The notes beneath the pieces were generated by a model that saw nothing but the letters and a program-made list of their open reading frames with translations, did no database searches and had not been told where the DNA came from. DNA of 64,000 nucleotides from an uncultured Halieaceae bacterium (GTDB lineage: Bacteria > Pseudomonadota > Gammaproteobacteria > Pseudomonadales > Halieaceae). A program made the position numbers and the translations under genes. The stretch covers positions 20,443 through 84,442 of the forward strand of contig CALJGI010000022.1 of the NCBI GenBank assembly GCA_938074045.1, read 5' to 3'. Positions 1-9,717 of this stretch are shown one piece after another (the first letter of the stretch is position 1; each line of letters starts with the position of its first letter).

Positions 1-804
1 CTGCGCATGGCGGTCAACGCTGCCGTGACCCTGCAACGTCCGCTACTGATCAAGGGAGAGCCCGGTACGGGGAAAACCATGCTCGCAGAAGAAGTTGCCG
101 CGGGTCTGGGAATGCCGTTGATTCAATGGCATATAAAATCGACGACCAAAGCCCAGCAAGGTCTGTATGAGTACGACGCCGTGGACCGGTTACGGGATTC
201 TCAACTCGGTGAGGACAAAGTTCACGATATTTCCAATTACATCAAAAAGGGAAAATTGTGGGAGGCCTTTGAGTCTGAAGAACAAGTTGTGCTATTGATT
301 GATGAAGTCGACAAAGCCGATATTGAGTTTCCAAATGATCTGCTGGTTGAGCTGGACCGCATGGAATTCTATGTCTATGAAACTGGCGAGACGGTGAAGG
401 CCATCAAGCGCCCGGTCATAATCATTACCAGTAATAATGAGAAAGAACTCCCGGATGCATTCCTGCGCCGCTGCTTCTTTCACTTCATCAATTTTCCGGA
501 TCGCGACACCATGCGAGAAATCGTTGACGTGCATTATCCAGGCATCAAGGAAGAGCTTGTGCAGGAAGCCATGGAGGTGTTCTTTGATGTACGAAGTATA
601 CCGGGTCTCAAGAAAAAGCCTTCGACCTCTGAATTGATTGACTGGCTCAAATTGCTCATGGCGGACGATATACCTGACGAAATCCTCAAGGACCGGGATC
701 AAAGTAAGGCTATTCCGCCTTTGTATGGTGCTTTGATGAAAAACGAACAGGACGTTCATCTGCTGGAACGACTCGCATTTATGCACCGCAGGGAAACACG
801 CTAG
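1..804 (+). CDS. MoxR-family AAA+ ATPase (5' end outside window)
   Basis: AAA+ ATPase of the MoxR type, which typically works with a von Willebrand factor A protein to remodel or activate other protein complexes. The Walker A motif GEPGTGKT lies near residues 17-24 counted from the ATG at base 7, and Walker B is VVLLIDEVDKAD. A sensor-1-like IIITSNNEKELPDAFLRR segment follows. The reading frame is open from base 1, and family members carry about a dozen residues before this point, so the true start is probably left of the window and the ATG at 7 is internal. The stop lies 11 bases before the GTG of the VWA gene, which indicates one operon. The target complex cannot be named from sequence. Confidence 0.9.
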   Translation: MRMAVNAAVTLQRPLLIKGEPGTGKTMLAEEVAAGLGMPLIQWHIKSTTKAQQGLYEYDAVDRLRDSQLGEDKVHDISNYIKKGKLWEAFESEEQVVLLIDEVDKADIEFPNDLLVELDRMEFYVYETGETVKAIKRPVIIITSNNEKELPDAFLRRCFFHFINFPDRDTMREIVDVHYPGIKEELVQEAMEVFFDVRSIPGLKKKPSTSELIDWLKLLMADDIPDEILKDRDQSKAIPPLYGALMKNEQDVHLLERLAFMHRRETR

Positions 805-815
805 GACCATACGCC

Positions 816-1991
816 GTGCTGATTAATTTCTTCCAGGGCCTGCGTGATGCAGGTGTTCCGGTTACCACTAAGGAGCTGCTCGACCTGCTTTCCGGATTGA
901 AGGCGCGAGTCGCCTTTGCAAGCATCGATGAGTTTTATTATTTCAGCCGCACCTGCATGGTGAAGGACGAAAAGTATTTCGATCGCTTTGATCGGGCCTT
1001 TGGGTTGCACTTCAAGGATCTTGAAGGACTGGATGATGTCATCGAAGCGCTGATTCCCGATGACTGGCTGCGCAGTGAGTTCATGAAGAATCTCACTGAG
1101 GAAGACAAAGCCAAGATTGAGTCTCTCGGTGGGCTCGAAAAGTTGATCGAGGAATTCAAGAAACGACTCGAAGAACAGCAAGAGCGTCACGAAGGTGGCA
1201 ACAAGTGGATCGGGACCGGTGGCACTTCGCCCTTTGGTCAGGAGGGTTACCACCCAGAAGGCATCAGAGTGGGGCCAAACGGCGGTAACAAGAAGGCGGT
1301 GAAGGTCTGGGATCGCCGCGATTTCAAGAATCTGGACGACAGCGTTGAGCTGGGCACACGGAACATAAAGGTGGCGCTGCGTCGTCTGCGGAAGTTTGCA
1401 CGCACCGGGGCTGCCGACGAACTGGATCTGGATGACACCATCCGTTCTACCGCAAAAAATGCCGGTCTGCTGGATATCAAGATGGTGCCGGAGCGGCATA
1501 ACGCGGTTAAAGTGTTGCTGTTTCTTGACGTTGGTGGATCGATGGATCCCCATGTACGCGTTTGCGAAGAATTATTTTCCGCAGCGCGAACCGAATTCAA
1601 GCACCTAGAATACTTCTACTTCCACAACTTTATCTATGAGAGTGTGTGGAAGAACAACATTCGCCGTCACAACGAGCGCTATGCAACCTTTGACCTGTTG
1701 CACAAGTACAGCAGTGATTACAAGGTTATATTCGTTGGGGATGCCTCCATGTCGCCCTACGAAATTGTGCAGCCCGGTGGTAGTGTCGAACACTGGAATG
1801 ATGAATCCGGTGAAGCGTGGATTAGACGTGTCACAGAAACCTATGACAAAGTGGCATGGCTTAATCCCACCCCTGAGCAGGACTGGGAGTATACTCAGTC
1901 CATCTCCATGACCAGGCAACTCGTAGAAGGGCAGATGTTCTCACTTACGATGGGCGGCCTGGAAGACGCCATGGCCTACTTGACTCGCTGA
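816..1991 (+). CDS. VWA domain protein (CoxE-like), partner of MoxR ATPase
   Basis: A 391-residue cytoplasmic protein starting at GTG directly after the MoxR gene. The N-terminal half is a helical, charged region (EEDKAKIESLGGLEKLIEEF and similar). The C-terminal half is a VWA domain, and the metal-binding loop reads FLDVGGSMDPH, so the usual DxSxS motif appears as DxGGS. The stretch EELFSAARTEFKHLEYFYFHN is characteristic of this CoxE-like subgroup. MoxR/VWA pairs act together, the ATPase remodelling a substrate bound through the VWA protein; this is family knowledge. No signal peptide or membrane segment is visible. The substrate is unknown. Confidence 0.85.
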   Translation: MLINFFQGLRDAGVPVTTKELLDLLSGLKARVAFASIDEFYYFSRTCMVKDEKYFDRFDRAFGLHFKDLEGLDDVIEALIPDDWLRSEFMKNLTEEDKAKIESLGGLEKLIEEFKKRLEEQQERHEGGNKWIGTGGTSPFGQEGYHPEGIRVGPNGGNKKAVKVWDRRDFKNLDDSVELGTRNIKVALRRLRKFARTGAADELDLDDTIRSTAKNAGLLDIKMVPERHNAVKVLLFLDVGGSMDPHVRVCEELFSAARTEFKHLEYFYFHNFIYESVWKNNIRRHNERYATFDLLHKYSSDYKVIFVGDASMSPYEIVQPGGSVEHWNDESGEAWIRRVTETYDKVAWLNPTPEQDWEYTQSISMTRQLVEGQMFSLTMGGLEDAMAYLTR

Positions 1992-2003
1992 TTTTTCTCC
2001 AGT

Positions 2004-2747
2004 TTATTGCTGAAAAGCGATCAACGCGGCCGTAACCGCTACATTCAGGGATTCCACACCGTTGTTCATGGGAATGACCAGGGACCGGTCACAAAGCGCA
2101 GACACCTCATCGCTGACACCGGTGGATTCATTTCCCAATACAAATACCACACGCTCAGGCTCTTGGTAATCGTATAGCGAGGTATCGGCAGCGCTGTCCA
2201 ACCGGCACACTGTTGTCCCTTCATCTCGCAACGTATGCAAGCCCTCCGATAACGCCCCGCAGCGCAAGACTGGGGCTTTGAAGAGTGTGCCTGCGCTGGC
2301 TTTGAGTACCAGCGGTCCTAGCGCTGCGTTTCCCCGCGCGGCAATAACCAGGCCATCTATACGACCCGCGCAGGCACTGCGCACAATCATGCCGAGATTC
2401 TGTGGGTTGGTGATGCCATCCAGAGCCAGCAGGCGAAACTTTGATCCAGCGCCGGCGATGAACGAATCCAGCTGCTCGAAGTGTGGGCACTCCACATCCA
2501 GAGCTACGCCCTGATCCTGTTTGCCATTGCGGGATATTCTGGACAGCGCGAGACGGGAGTGACGCACGACTTCAACACCTCGATGGGCAGCCAGATCATT
2601 GATTTCACGAAGTATTGCGCCTGGCTTGTTGCTCTCGGCAAGGTGCAGACGCAGGGGAGAGAGGGAATTATCCTGCAACGCTTCGGCTACGGGTTTGCGG
2701 CCATAAACGGTCAGAATTTTATCTCGATTGAAACCTGCCACGATCAT
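2004..2747 (-). CDS. TrmH/SpoU-family RNA 2'-O-methyltransferase
   Basis: A 247-residue SPOUT methyltransferase that would transfer a methyl group from S-adenosylmethionine to a ribose 2'-OH in tRNA or rRNA. All three SpoU motifs are present: DGITNPQNLGMIVRSA, VFVLGNESTGVS, and IPMNNGVESLNVAVTAAL, which form the trefoil-knot cofactor site. The N-terminal part (YGRKPVAEAL) resembles the substrate-binding domain of RlmB/TrmH types. It lies 30 bases downstream of the IclR gene on the same strand, so the two may be co-transcribed. Its tail faces the VWA gene with a 12-base gap. The specific nucleotide modified cannot be deduced from the sequence. Confidence 0.85.
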   Translation of the reverse strand: MIVAGFNRDKILTVYGRKPVAEALQDNSLSPLRLHLAESNKPGAILREINDLAAHRGVEVVRHSRLALSRISRNGKQDQGVALDVECPHFEQLDSFIAGAGSKFRLLALDGITNPQNLGMIVRSACAGRIDGLVIAARGNAALGPLVLKASAGTLFKAPVLRCGALSEGLHTLRDEGTTVCRLDSAADTSLYDYQEPERVVFVLGNESTGVSDEVSALCDRSLVIPMNNGVESLNVAVTAALIAFQQ

Positions 2748-2777
2748 TTGAAGAAAAAGAGCATTGACGGGTTAGTT

Positions 2778-3683
2778 CTACGCGTCGTCCGGGCGTTCGT
2801 GGCGTGCCGCCGCTGTTACCTCGTCTGCCGCCTGCTTCATCCGCTCGGCAATGTCCTCAATTTCAGCGCCGGTAATAGGGTTTTTGCCGATGCCCGCCGC
2901 AAAGCAAAGTGCTGGCATTTGTTTATAGGCGAAGACGGGCACCGTAATCGTCGAAACATCGTAGCTGGCGCGGGGGTCTATGCGGTCGAGGTGGTAGTGC
3001 TCGTTGCACAGGCCTTGTTGATACTTGTTGGTGCTCTCTTCCAGACTCAGCAGGCTCCAGTTGTTGTTCATTCGCGATAGTTCATCGTGGAGCACGGATT
3101 CCGCGTTGGTTCGCAGAGTTACCTCATAACCGCGGGCACGAATACCTATCACTGACATGCGCAGGTGCTGATCCAGCTTTTCGTAATAGTCACCCACGGA
3201 CTCATGGGCACGGGTGAGCCAGGCTTCAAGGTCCTTCGCCGGCGACCATGCGATAAAGGCCGCTCCAATAGGGCCAGCATTGGGTAATCGCAGTCCCAAC
3301 TGAAAGTTCTCTCTGGGTGCGGCCGAACCGTACAGCGCGAGCAGTACTACGTGCCTGGGTGTTCTGCCTGTGACGCCAAAGCCCAGGCCAGCTTCCTTAC
3401 CGAGTGCTTCAAGGGTGGGACGAGCGTACTCCAGTACCGGGAAATCGACGAAGGCTGCATTACCCGCGGCCATGATTGATGGTCCCAGGCGATAGGCTTT
3501 GGTGCGCGGGTGCTGGACCAGAAATCCATAATTCGCCATGGTGGTCAGAATAGCGTGGCAGGTTGCCTTGTTAAGGTTTAGTCGCCGGGTCATCTCGGTC
3601 AGGCCAAAGGCCTGACCAGGATTGGCCATAAGCAAATCAAGAATTGCCAATGCCCGGGCAGTTGGCTGGGAAAACAGGGCCAC
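2778..3683 (-). CDS. IclR-family transcriptional regulator
   Basis: An N-terminal winged helix (ARALAILDLLMANPGQAFGL, then LTEMTRRLNLNKATCHAILT as recognition region) is followed by an IclR effector-binding domain containing GPIGAAFIAW and IGIRARGYEV. The GTG at 3683 is chosen as start because a strong Shine-Dalgarno GGAGGT sits seven bases upstream; the TTG two codons earlier would leave only one base between them. The product is about 301 residues. The effector is unknown. The gene is divergent from amtB and upstream of the methyltransferase on the same strand. IclR members commonly control catabolic operons, but no such operon lies beside this one. Confidence 0.85.
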   Translation of the reverse strand: MALFSQPTARALAILDLLMANPGQAFGLTEMTRRLNLNKATCHAILTTMANYGFLVQHPRTKAYRLGPSIMAAGNAAFVDFPVLEYARPTLEALGKEAGLGFGVTGRTPRHVVLLALYGSAAPRENFQLGLRLPNAGPIGAAFIAWSPAKDLEAWLTRAHESVGDYYEKLDQHLRMSVIGIRARGYEVTLRTNAESVLHDELSRMNNNWSLLSLEESTNKYQQGLCNEHYHLDRIDPRASYDVSTITVPVFAYKQMPALCFAAGIGKNPITGAEIEDIAERMKQAADEVTAAARHERPDDA

Positions 3684-3978
3684 TCGCAATACCTCCGGTA
3701 TGATTAGTTATACTTTGCAAGGGGGTCCATATTACGATTCTTGTAGAAGAATGCAACCGCATCCGATGCCGTTTCAGCGGGCCGCAAGCAGGCAAAAAAA
3801 TAGAAGATGGGTAGCGACTCAGGCAATAATTCTGACCGCATACTTGTGAAGGGTGGTGTGCAGGCGTTAATCTTCCCTCTTATGCGGGGGAAGTTCAGTC
3901 ACGGGATAAGGGACAATGACAGAACCTGGGCAAATCCGATCTTGAAAACACAATCATTCATGCCTTATGAGGACGAAA
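3684..3978. promoter_or_regulatory. Divergent intergenic region iclR / amtB
   Basis: Just under 300 bases separate the two divergent starts. A six-base inverted repeat, CTTCCC at 3872-3877 and GGGAAG at 3888-3893 with a ten-base loop, lies about 85 bases before amtB. I found no convincing sigma-54 promoter (GG-N10-GC pattern), which might be expected for a nitrogen-regulated ammonium channel. TGAGGA at 3968-3973 is the amtB ribosome-binding site. No small gene is supported here. Confidence 0.3.
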
Positions 3979-5283
3979 ATGAACAAACCGATAGCCCGAG
4001 GTAGCCTGTCGCTCCTCGCACCGGCTCTGCTTAGCAATCCCGCAACTGCCGCCGAAACCGCTTTGAATCCAGCGAATACTGCCTGGATTCTCACATCAAC
4101 TGCTCTGGTGTTGTTTATGACACTGCCGGGGTTGGCACTTTTTTACGCCGGCCTGGTACGTAGCAAGAACGTACTGAGTGTGCTAATGCAGTGCTTTAGC
4201 ATTGCCTGCCTGGCATCAATTCTCTGGTATGCATTCGGCTATAGCATTGCATTTGGAGAGGGAAATGCTTTCTGGGGTGGTCTGGACAAGGCTTTCCTGG
4301 CCGGCGTAGGCGAAGACAGCATGTCGGGTGATATGCCGGAAACCGTCTTCCTTATGTTTCAGATGACATTTGCCATTATTACTCCCGCGCTCATTATCGG
4401 CGCATTTGCCGAGCGCACTCGCTTTTCTGCAGTGCTGTTGTTCAGTGGTGTCTGGTTACTGGTGGTCTATGCCCCGATCACGCACTGGGTTTGGGGAGGC
4501 GGCTGGCTTGGAAGCATGGGACTGCTGGACTTTGCTGGTGGTACCGTAGTTCACATCACGGCTGGTGTGGCGGCGCTGGTATGCGCATTAGTTATTGGTA
4601 ATCGCAAGGGGTTCGGTACAACCGCCATGCCACCACATAATATGACCATGAGTGTAACCGGTGCTGGTATGCTCTGGGTCGGCTGGTTTGGTTTTAACGC
4701 CGGGAGTGCATTGGCGGCCAACGGTGACGCCGGTATGGCCATGCTGGTCACCCACATTTCTGCCTCTGCCGGCGCATTTACGTGGCTGGCCATTGAATGG
4801 GTCAAATACGGTAAGCCCAGCGTTCTGGGTGCGATCACGGGTATGGTGGCTGGACTGGGCACAATCACGCCCGCGTCAGGTTTTGTCGGTCCAGCGGGGG
4901 CCATGGTTATCGGTATCAGCGCTGGCACCTTGTGTTTCTTCTGTACCGTTGCGCTAAAGCAGAAATTGAAAATTGATGATTCGCTGGACGTGTTCCCCGT
5001 GCACGGTGTGGGCGGAATACTGGGTACCTTCCTCGCCGGTATCTTCGCTAGCACCCAGCTTGGAATTTTCAGCGGTCAGGGCTTGTCCGATGCGTCATTG
5101 TCAATCGGCGATCAGCTGTCCATCCAGCTCATCGGTATCGGTTCTGTCGCGGTATACACAGCCGTCCTCACCTGGGTCATTTTGAAAATAGTCGATCTGA
5201 TGGTGGGCCTGCGGGTCAGCGAGGAAGAAGAGACCAATGGACTGGACGTGGTCATGCACAATGAAAGCGGATACGACCTCTGA
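3979..5283 (+). CDS. amtB: Ammonium channel AmtB
   Basis: Inner-membrane ammonium transporter of about 434 residues with eleven predicted membrane helices. The second ATG of the frame (3979) is chosen because TGAGGA precedes it by five bases; it opens a cleavable signal peptide ending around NPATAAE. The twin histidines of the conduction pore are visible in GGTVVHITAG and FPVHGVGGILGT. The family signatures FYAGLVRSKNVLSVLMQC and FGFNAGSALAAN are present. AmtB genes often follow glnK, which encodes the PII regulator, but no PII gene lies in this neighbourhood; a small glutaredoxin follows 12 bases later instead. Confidence 0.95.
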   Translation: MNKPIARGSLSLLAPALLSNPATAAETALNPANTAWILTSTALVLFMTLPGLALFYAGLVRSKNVLSVLMQCFSIACLASILWYAFGYSIAFGEGNAFWGGLDKAFLAGVGEDSMSGDMPETVFLMFQMTFAIITPALIIGAFAERTRFSAVLLFSGVWLLVVYAPITHWVWGGGWLGSMGLLDFAGGTVVHITAGVAALVCALVIGNRKGFGTTAMPPHNMTMSVTGAGMLWVGWFGFNAGSALAANGDAGMAMLVTHISASAGAFTWLAIEWVKYGKPSVLGAITGMVAGLGTITPASGFVGPAGAMVIGISAGTLCFFCTVALKQKLKIDDSLDVFPVHGVGGILGTFLAGIFASTQLGIFSGQGLSDASLSIGDQLSIQLIGIGSVAVYTAVLTWVILKIVDLMVGLRVSEEEETNGLDVVMHNESGYDL

Positions 5284-5295
5284 CGACTAAAGCGG

Positions 5296-5568
5296 TTGAC
5301 GCCCGTGTCGGCACTGCAGTGCGAGTTGCTGACTACCGTAGGCTGTCATCTTTGTGATGATGCCCTGCGGTTGTTAGCTCCTTATATCGAAGCTCAGATT
5401 GTGGCTCTTGAAGAAATAGATATCGCTGAGTGTGACCATTTGCTGGAGGACTATGCCGTGAAAATACCGGTTGTGCGGCACCGGCGTTCTGGGCTGGAGA
5501 TTTGCTGGCCCTTCGATGAACAGTCAGTACATAAATATCTGGAGAGCGTCGCAGCAGTCACTTTTTGA
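5296..5568 (+). CDS. Glutaredoxin-like small thiol protein (DUF836 type)
   Basis: A 90-residue thioredoxin-fold protein with a CxxC redox motif (GCHLC, Cys17 and Cys20) after the first strand, then DIAECDHLLEDYAVKIPVV, which contains the cis-proline typical of glutaredoxins. It begins at TTG 12 bases after amtB; a GTG three codons later is an alternative start. The last 11 bases overlap the tail of the convergent universal stress protein gene. This small family is common in gammaproteobacteria; its physiological partner is not known. Confidence 0.75.
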   Translation: MTPVSALQCELLTTVGCHLCDDALRLLAPYIEAQIVALEEIDIAECDHLLEDYAVKIPVVRHRRSGLEICWPFDEQSVHKYLESVAAVTF

Positions 5569-6001
5569 CTTCGCCGACGCGAACGGCAAGCACGTCACAA
5601 CTGGCACCGTGCAATACACCATTGGCTGTTGAGCCCATCAGGAGGGCGAGTCCGTAGCGTCCATGACTGCCCACCACGATGAGGTCTACATCGAGGGTTT
5701 CCGCCAGAGCGTGAATTTCAACTTCAGGTCTTCCCAGTACGATATGCTGGTGCTCTTCATCGATGCCGTATTCATTGGCAAAGCGGCTTAGCTGTTCCCG
5801 GGCTTGTTGATGAATTTCTTCCTGAATGCCGGAAAAATCCATGGGTATATCGCCGCCGTAGGCAAAGCTCAATGGCTCGATGACATGAATCAGGTGCAGA
5901 TCGGCATGCTCGGCGCCGGCGAGTACTTTAGCGCGATCTGCGACAAGTCCAGCTTCCTCCGTGAGGTCGATGGCAATGAGAATCGATCGGTAGGCAGGCA
6001 T
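5558..6001 (-). CDS. Universal stress protein (UspA family)
   Basis: A single Usp domain of 147 residues. It opens with YRSILIAIDLTEEAG, and the nucleotide-binding signature G-x2-G-x9-G-(S/T) is visible in GSHGRYGLALLMGSTAN near the C-terminus, which suggests an ATP-binding member. It is cytoplasmic. The gene is monocistronic, with GGGGAT before the ATG, and converges on the glutaredoxin gene with an 11-base overlap. Proteins of this type accumulate under starvation or stress; nothing in the sequence indicates a more specific role. Confidence 0.85.
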   Translation of the reverse strand: MPAYRSILIAIDLTEEAGLVADRAKVLAGAEHADLHLIHVIEPLSFAYGGDIPMDFSGIQEEIHQQAREQLSRFANEYGIDEEHQHIVLGRPEVEIHALAETLDVDLIVVGSHGRYGLALLMGSTANGVLHGASCDVLAVRVGEVKK

Positions 6002-6127
6002 GGTAAATCCCCGTGTAGTTGTCCCGTTTGTTATGTTCAGTACGCCGTAACCGTTATAGCATAGAAAAGGTAGGTCAAATCATGTCACAGATCAAGAGCC
6101 TCGCAACCAAGTGAAGGATGGCCGAGC

Positions 6128-6580
6128 GTGAAAATACTGCTGATTATATTTATTTTATTTGTTGCGCTGTCGCCATTGATTTCCATGGCACCTGGCAAAC
6201 GACAGCGTCAGATCGCGGGGTTGCGGCAGCGAGCCCAGCAACAGGGCATGCAGGTAACCCTGGCAGAGCCCCCGGCGGCAATTCAGCGACAAGGAACCAC
6301 TAATGAACGGATGGCGTGCTACAAATTGCGCCGGCACCCGGACGCGGGTATTCCAGAACTGGCAGGTAACAGTTATTTTGTGTCGGTAGATGGGGGATGG
6401 CGATCAGGTGGCAGCGCGGACCTCCCCGCCGCTGTGCTGGCAAAAATACCTGCAGGTGTGGTCGCCCTGGTGATTGATAAAGCCGGATGCTCCGCCTACT
6501 GGGACGAGTCTGGTGGCGATGGCGAACTGGATGCGCTGCTAGACGCAATGCGTGCTCTCATTGTGACCAGCGACGCATAA
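6128..6580 (+). CDS. Hypothetical membrane-anchored protein
   Basis: A 150-residue protein beginning at GTG with GAAGGA upstream. Residues 3-21 form one hydrophobic helix ([19 protein letters not shown]), followed at once by the basic stretch [17 protein letters not shown], so the remainder is probably cytoplasmic. The soluble part has no recognisable catalytic motif. The topology of one N-terminal helix followed by a basic linker superficially recalls YajC, but I see no firm match. It sits upstream of topA with its own stop 25 bases before the topA promoter. Confidence 0.6.
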   Translation: MKILLIIFILFVALSPLISMAPGKRQRQIAGLRQRAQQQGMQVTLAEPPAAIQRQGTTNERMACYKLRRHPDAGIPELAGNSYFVSVDGGWRSGGSADLPAAVLAKIPAGVVALVIDKAGCSAYWDESGGDGELDALLDAMRALIVTSDA

Positions 6581-6605
6581 ATACAGCAAATTTCTTCGAT
6601 GTGAC

Positions 6606-6634
6606 TTGACCCCTGCAAGTTCAGGTCTTATATA
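6606..6634 (+). promoter_or_regulatory. Predicted topA promoter
   Basis: TTGACC at 6606-6611 and TATATA at 6629-6634 are separated by 17 bases, close to the sigma-70 consensus, and lie about 45 bases before the topA start codon. Prediction from sequence only. Confidence 0.55.
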
Positions 6635-6677
6635 TGACGCCCTTTCGCACACTGTAAACGCGCACAATAAGGTATAT

Positions 6678-9326
6678 ATGGCAAAGTCACTGGTCATCGT
6701 GGAGTCCCCCGCAAAGGCCAAAACAATCAATAAGTATCTGGGTAAGGATTACATCGTTAAATCCAGTGTCGGCCATATCCGTGATCTACCCACGGCCGGT
6801 TCCAGTAAAGGTGCAGATCCGAAGAAGCGGGCGGCTGAGGCTGCCAAGACGCGGAAGATGTCGCCTGAAAAAAAGGCGGCACACAAGGCAGCAAAGGCAA
6901 AAGCGCAGCTGGTCAAACGCATGGGTGTGGATCCTGACGGCGACTGGGCTGCCACTTACGAAATTCTGCCGGGCAAAGAGAAAGTTGTTGCTGATCTGAA
7001 AGCGCTCGCCGCCAAAAGCGATCAAATTTATCTCGCGACTGACCTTGATCGTGAAGGGGAGGCGATTGCCTGGCATCTTCGCGAGGCTATCGGTGGTGAC
7101 AATGACCGCTATCGCCGTGTTGTATTCAATGAGATAACCAAAGAGGCCATTGGAGAGGCCTTTGAAAAACCCGGTTTACTCGATCAGAACCGCGTCGACG
7201 CCCAGCAGGCTCGCCGGTTTCTTGATCGTGTTGTCGGCTACATGATTTCGCCGCTGCTGTGGGCCAAGATAGCCCGTGGCCTGTCCGCGGGGCGTGTACA
7301 ATCGGTCGCCGTCAAGTTGATAGTTGAGCGCGAGCGGGAGATCAAAGCCTTTGTTCCGGAAGAATACTGGGATATTCACGCTGACCTGCTGGCTGCCGCG
7401 GACACGGCCTGTCGATTCCAGGTGGTTCGACAGGCCGACAAGAAATTCCGGCCGGTCAGTGAAGAAGAAACTAATCGTGCGCTTGAAATATTGCGCGATG
7501 CTGAATACAAAGTGGTGGGGCGCGAGGACAAACCCAGTCAATCGAAACCACCAGCACCCTTTATAACCTCCACGTTACAGCAGTCAGCCAGTACCAGACT
7601 GGGTTTCAGCGTTAAAAAGACAATGATGCTGGCCCAGCGATTGTACGAGGCGGGTTATATAACCTACATGCGGACGGATTCTACCAATCTGTCCAGCGCC
7701 GCTGTAGAAGCAGCGCGTGACTATATAGGTTCAAATTTTCCACGGAACTATCTGCCGGAGCAGGCGGTTCGGTATAGCTCAAAGGACGGCGCTCAGGAAG
7801 CGCATGAGGCGATCCGGCCCTCGGATGTCAATGTGCAGCAGGCTCACTTGAAGGGCATGGAGCGCGATGCTGAGCGACTGTACGAGCTAATTTGGCGCCA
7901 GTTCGTCGCCTGCCAGATGACGCCAGCACGCTACACCCTCACTACTATTACAGTCGGCGCAGCTGATTTTGAAATGGTTGCCAAAGGGCGCGTTGTGATG
8001 TTTGACGGTTACACGCGTGTACAGTCCCAGGCTGGAAAAAAGGGTGAGGATGTCACCCTTCCAGACCTCGCCAGTGGCGTAGCGTTGGCGCTGCAGAAAC
8101 TCGACCCGACACAGCACTTCACCAAACCCGCTCCGCGTTACGGTGAAGCAAGTCTCGTAAGAGAACTTGAAAAGCGTGGCATAGGACGTCCCTCAACCTA
8201 TGCCTCCATTATTTCTACCATCCAGGATCGCGGCTATGTGCGCCTGGATGCGAAAAGATTCTATGCCGAAAAGATGGGTGAAATTGTCACCGAACGTCTG
8301 GAAGAGAGTTTTACTGCGCTGTTGGATTATTCCTTTACAGCGTCCATGGAGGAAGATCTCGATGAAGTAGCGGAAGGACACCGCAACTGGAAAGACCTGC
8401 TTAATGAGTTTTTTGTCCAGTTTCGCACCCAGCTGGACGTCGCTCAGGCCGAAGAAGGCGGTATGCGTCCCAACGAACCAACCGCGACTGATATCGAATG
8501 TCCAACCTGCGGCCGACCGATGCAAATCAGAACCGCCAGTACCGGTGTGTTTCTGGGTTGCTCCGGCTACGCATTGCCACCGAAGGAGCGCTGTAAGGCG
8601 ACAATCAATCTCACTCCGGGAGATGAAGCCGCCCACATCGATGAGGACGAGGAGGCCGAATCCAAACTCTTGCGTACCAAGCATCGCTGTCAGGTGTGTA
8701 ATGCGGCGATGGATAGCTATCTCATCGATGTGGATCGCAAGCTTCACGTGTGTGGCAACAACCCGGACTGCCAGTCATTCGAAGTGGAGCAGGGCAGTTA
8801 CGTCATCAAAGGCTATGATGGGCCGACACTGGAATGTGACAAGTGTCAGTCAGAAATGCAGCTAAAAAACGGACGCTTCGGTAAATATTTTGGTTGCACG
8901 GGGAATGATTGCAAGAACACCCGCAAGCTGCTGCGTAATGGCGAACCTGCACCTCCCAAGATGGACCCGGTCCCCATGCCTGAACTCACCTGTCAGAAAG
9001 TGAACGACACGTATGTATTGCGCGACGGGGCTGCGGGATTGTTTCTGGCCGCCAGTCAGTTCCCCAAGAATCGTGAAACGCGAGCGCCGTTTGTGGATGA
9101 ACTGTTACCCCACAAGTCCGATATAGACCCAAAGTATGCGTTCATCCTCAAGGGCCCCACGGAGGATGACGACGGTAATCGCACACAGGTTCGCTATAGT
9201 CGCAAAACCAAGCAGCAGTACTTGATGACTGAAGTTGATGGCAAAGCCACGGGCTGGCGTTCGTATTATCGTCACGGGCGCTGGGAAGCTGAAACCCCAT
9301 CCAGCCGCAAGGCTGCAAAAGCCTGA
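6678..9326 (+). CDS. topA: DNA topoisomerase I (type IA)
   Basis: Relaxes negatively supercoiled DNA through a transient 5'-phosphotyrosine link. The ATG at 6678 is chosen because TAAGG precedes it and it gives the family N-terminus [20 protein letters not shown]; an upstream in-frame ATG at 6606 lies in the promoter. The TOPRIM acidic motif DLDREGE starts at Asp122, and the catalytic tyrosine is Tyr330 in [11 protein letters not shown] lysine/alanine-rich insertion of about 50 residues (around 45-95) interrupts the TOPRIM domain, as in other gammaproteobacteria. Three C-terminal zinc-ribbon units are visible, with CPTC, CQVC and CDKC leading pairs. The product is 882 residues. Confidence 0.97.
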   Translation: MAKSLVIVESPAKAKTINKYLGKDYIVKSSVGHIRDLPTAGSSKGADPKKRAAEAAKTRKMSPEKKAAHKAAKAKAQLVKRMGVDPDGDWAATYEILPGKEKVVADLKALAAKSDQIYLATDLDREGEAIAWHLREAIGGDNDRYRRVVFNEITKEAIGEAFEKPGLLDQNRVDAQQARRFLDRVVGYMISPLLWAKIARGLSAGRVQSVAVKLIVEREREIKAFVPEEYWDIHADLLAAADTACRFQVVRQADKKFRPVSEEETNRALEILRDAEYKVVGREDKPSQSKPPAPFITSTLQQSASTRLGFSVKKTMMLAQRLYEAGYITYMRTDSTNLSSAAVEAARDYIGSNFPRNYLPEQAVRYSSKDGAQEAHEAIRPSDVNVQQAHLKGMERDAERLYELIWRQFVACQMTPARYTLTTITVGAADFEMVAKGRVVMFDGYTRVQSQAGKKGEDVTLPDLASGVALALQKLDPTQHFTKPAPRYGEASLVRELEKRGIGRPSTYASIISTIQDRGYVRLDAKRFYAEKMGEIVTERLEESFTALLDYSFTASMEEDLDEVAEGHRNWKDLLNEFFVQFRTQLDVAQAEEGGMRPNEPTATDIECPTCGRPMQIRTASTGVFLGCSGYALPPKERCKATINLTPGDEAAHIDEDEEAESKLLRTKHRCQVCNAAMDSYLIDVDRKLHVCGNNPDCQSFEVEQGSYVIKGYDGPTLECDKCQSEMQLKNGRFGKYFGCTGNDCKNTRKLLRNGEPAPPKMDPVPMPELTCQKVNDTYVLRDGAAGLFLAASQFPKNRETRAPFVDELLPHKSDIDPKYAFILKGPTEDDDGNRTQVRYSRKTKQQYLMTEVDGKATGWRSYYRHGRWEAETPSSRKAAKA

Positions 9327-9358
9327 GCGCACTGCCATAGCTCAGGTGTGCCCTAGTC

Positions 9359-9386
9359 TGCCAGCTCGACTGGAGTTGAGCTGGCA
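9359..9386 (+). terminator. Possible hairpin after topA
   Basis: A perfect nine-base inverted repeat, TGCCAGCTC and GAGCTGGCA, with a ten-base loop lies 33 bases after the topA stop. Only a weak T-rich tract (GGTTGTT) follows, so intrinsic termination is uncertain. Confidence 0.4.
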
Positions 9387-9453
9387 AGGTTGTTAGAATG
9401 CACGGAGGAGCGCCAGTACGGTGCTAACCCACTTCCTCACGCAAGGAAATGTC

Positions 9454-9705
9454 GTGCCTTCATCCTTTCTGGAAATAATCGAGCTCTCAGATGGCGAGAT
9501 TGTGCTACAGCAGTCTGATGTTGATGATGCTGAGCCACTGGTCATTATCCGTTTTTCAGACGAGTCCCGTGCATACATGATGGACGCCTGTCTGGATGTG
9601 GCAAAAGCAATGATACAAGCCGGTATTCAGGCGGCGTCGCAGTTGGCTGAACAATCTGAACGTGAAGACGAAATCGATCTGGACGCACCTCGCGTCCTGC
9701 ATTGA
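9454..9705 (+). CDS. Conserved hypothetical small protein between topA and lexA
   Basis: A small acidic protein of about 83 residues with FLEIIELSDGEIVLQQ at the start and a helical, glutamate-rich C-terminus (EQSEREDEIDLDAP). The GTG at 9454 is preferred because AAGGA lies six bases upstream; an in-frame GTG at 9421 would add 11 residues and has GGAGG twelve bases upstream, so it remains possible. There is no signal peptide, membrane helix or catalytic motif. It ends 12 bases before the convergent lexA gene. Function unknown. Confidence 0.65.
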   Translation: MPSSFLEIIELSDGEIVLQQSDVDDAEPLVIIRFSDESRAYMMDACLDVAKAMIQAGIQAASQLAEQSEREDEIDLDAPRVLH

Positions 9706-9717
9706 CTCAGGCTGGCG

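Noticed and set aside
801..1553. Minus-strand 250-residue frame over the VWA gene
   Set aside because: Antisense to a well-supported gene with conserved partner; no family features.
3684..3978. Sigma-54 promoter for amtB
   Set aside because: I searched for GG-N10-GC in the interval and found no convincing match on the plus strand.
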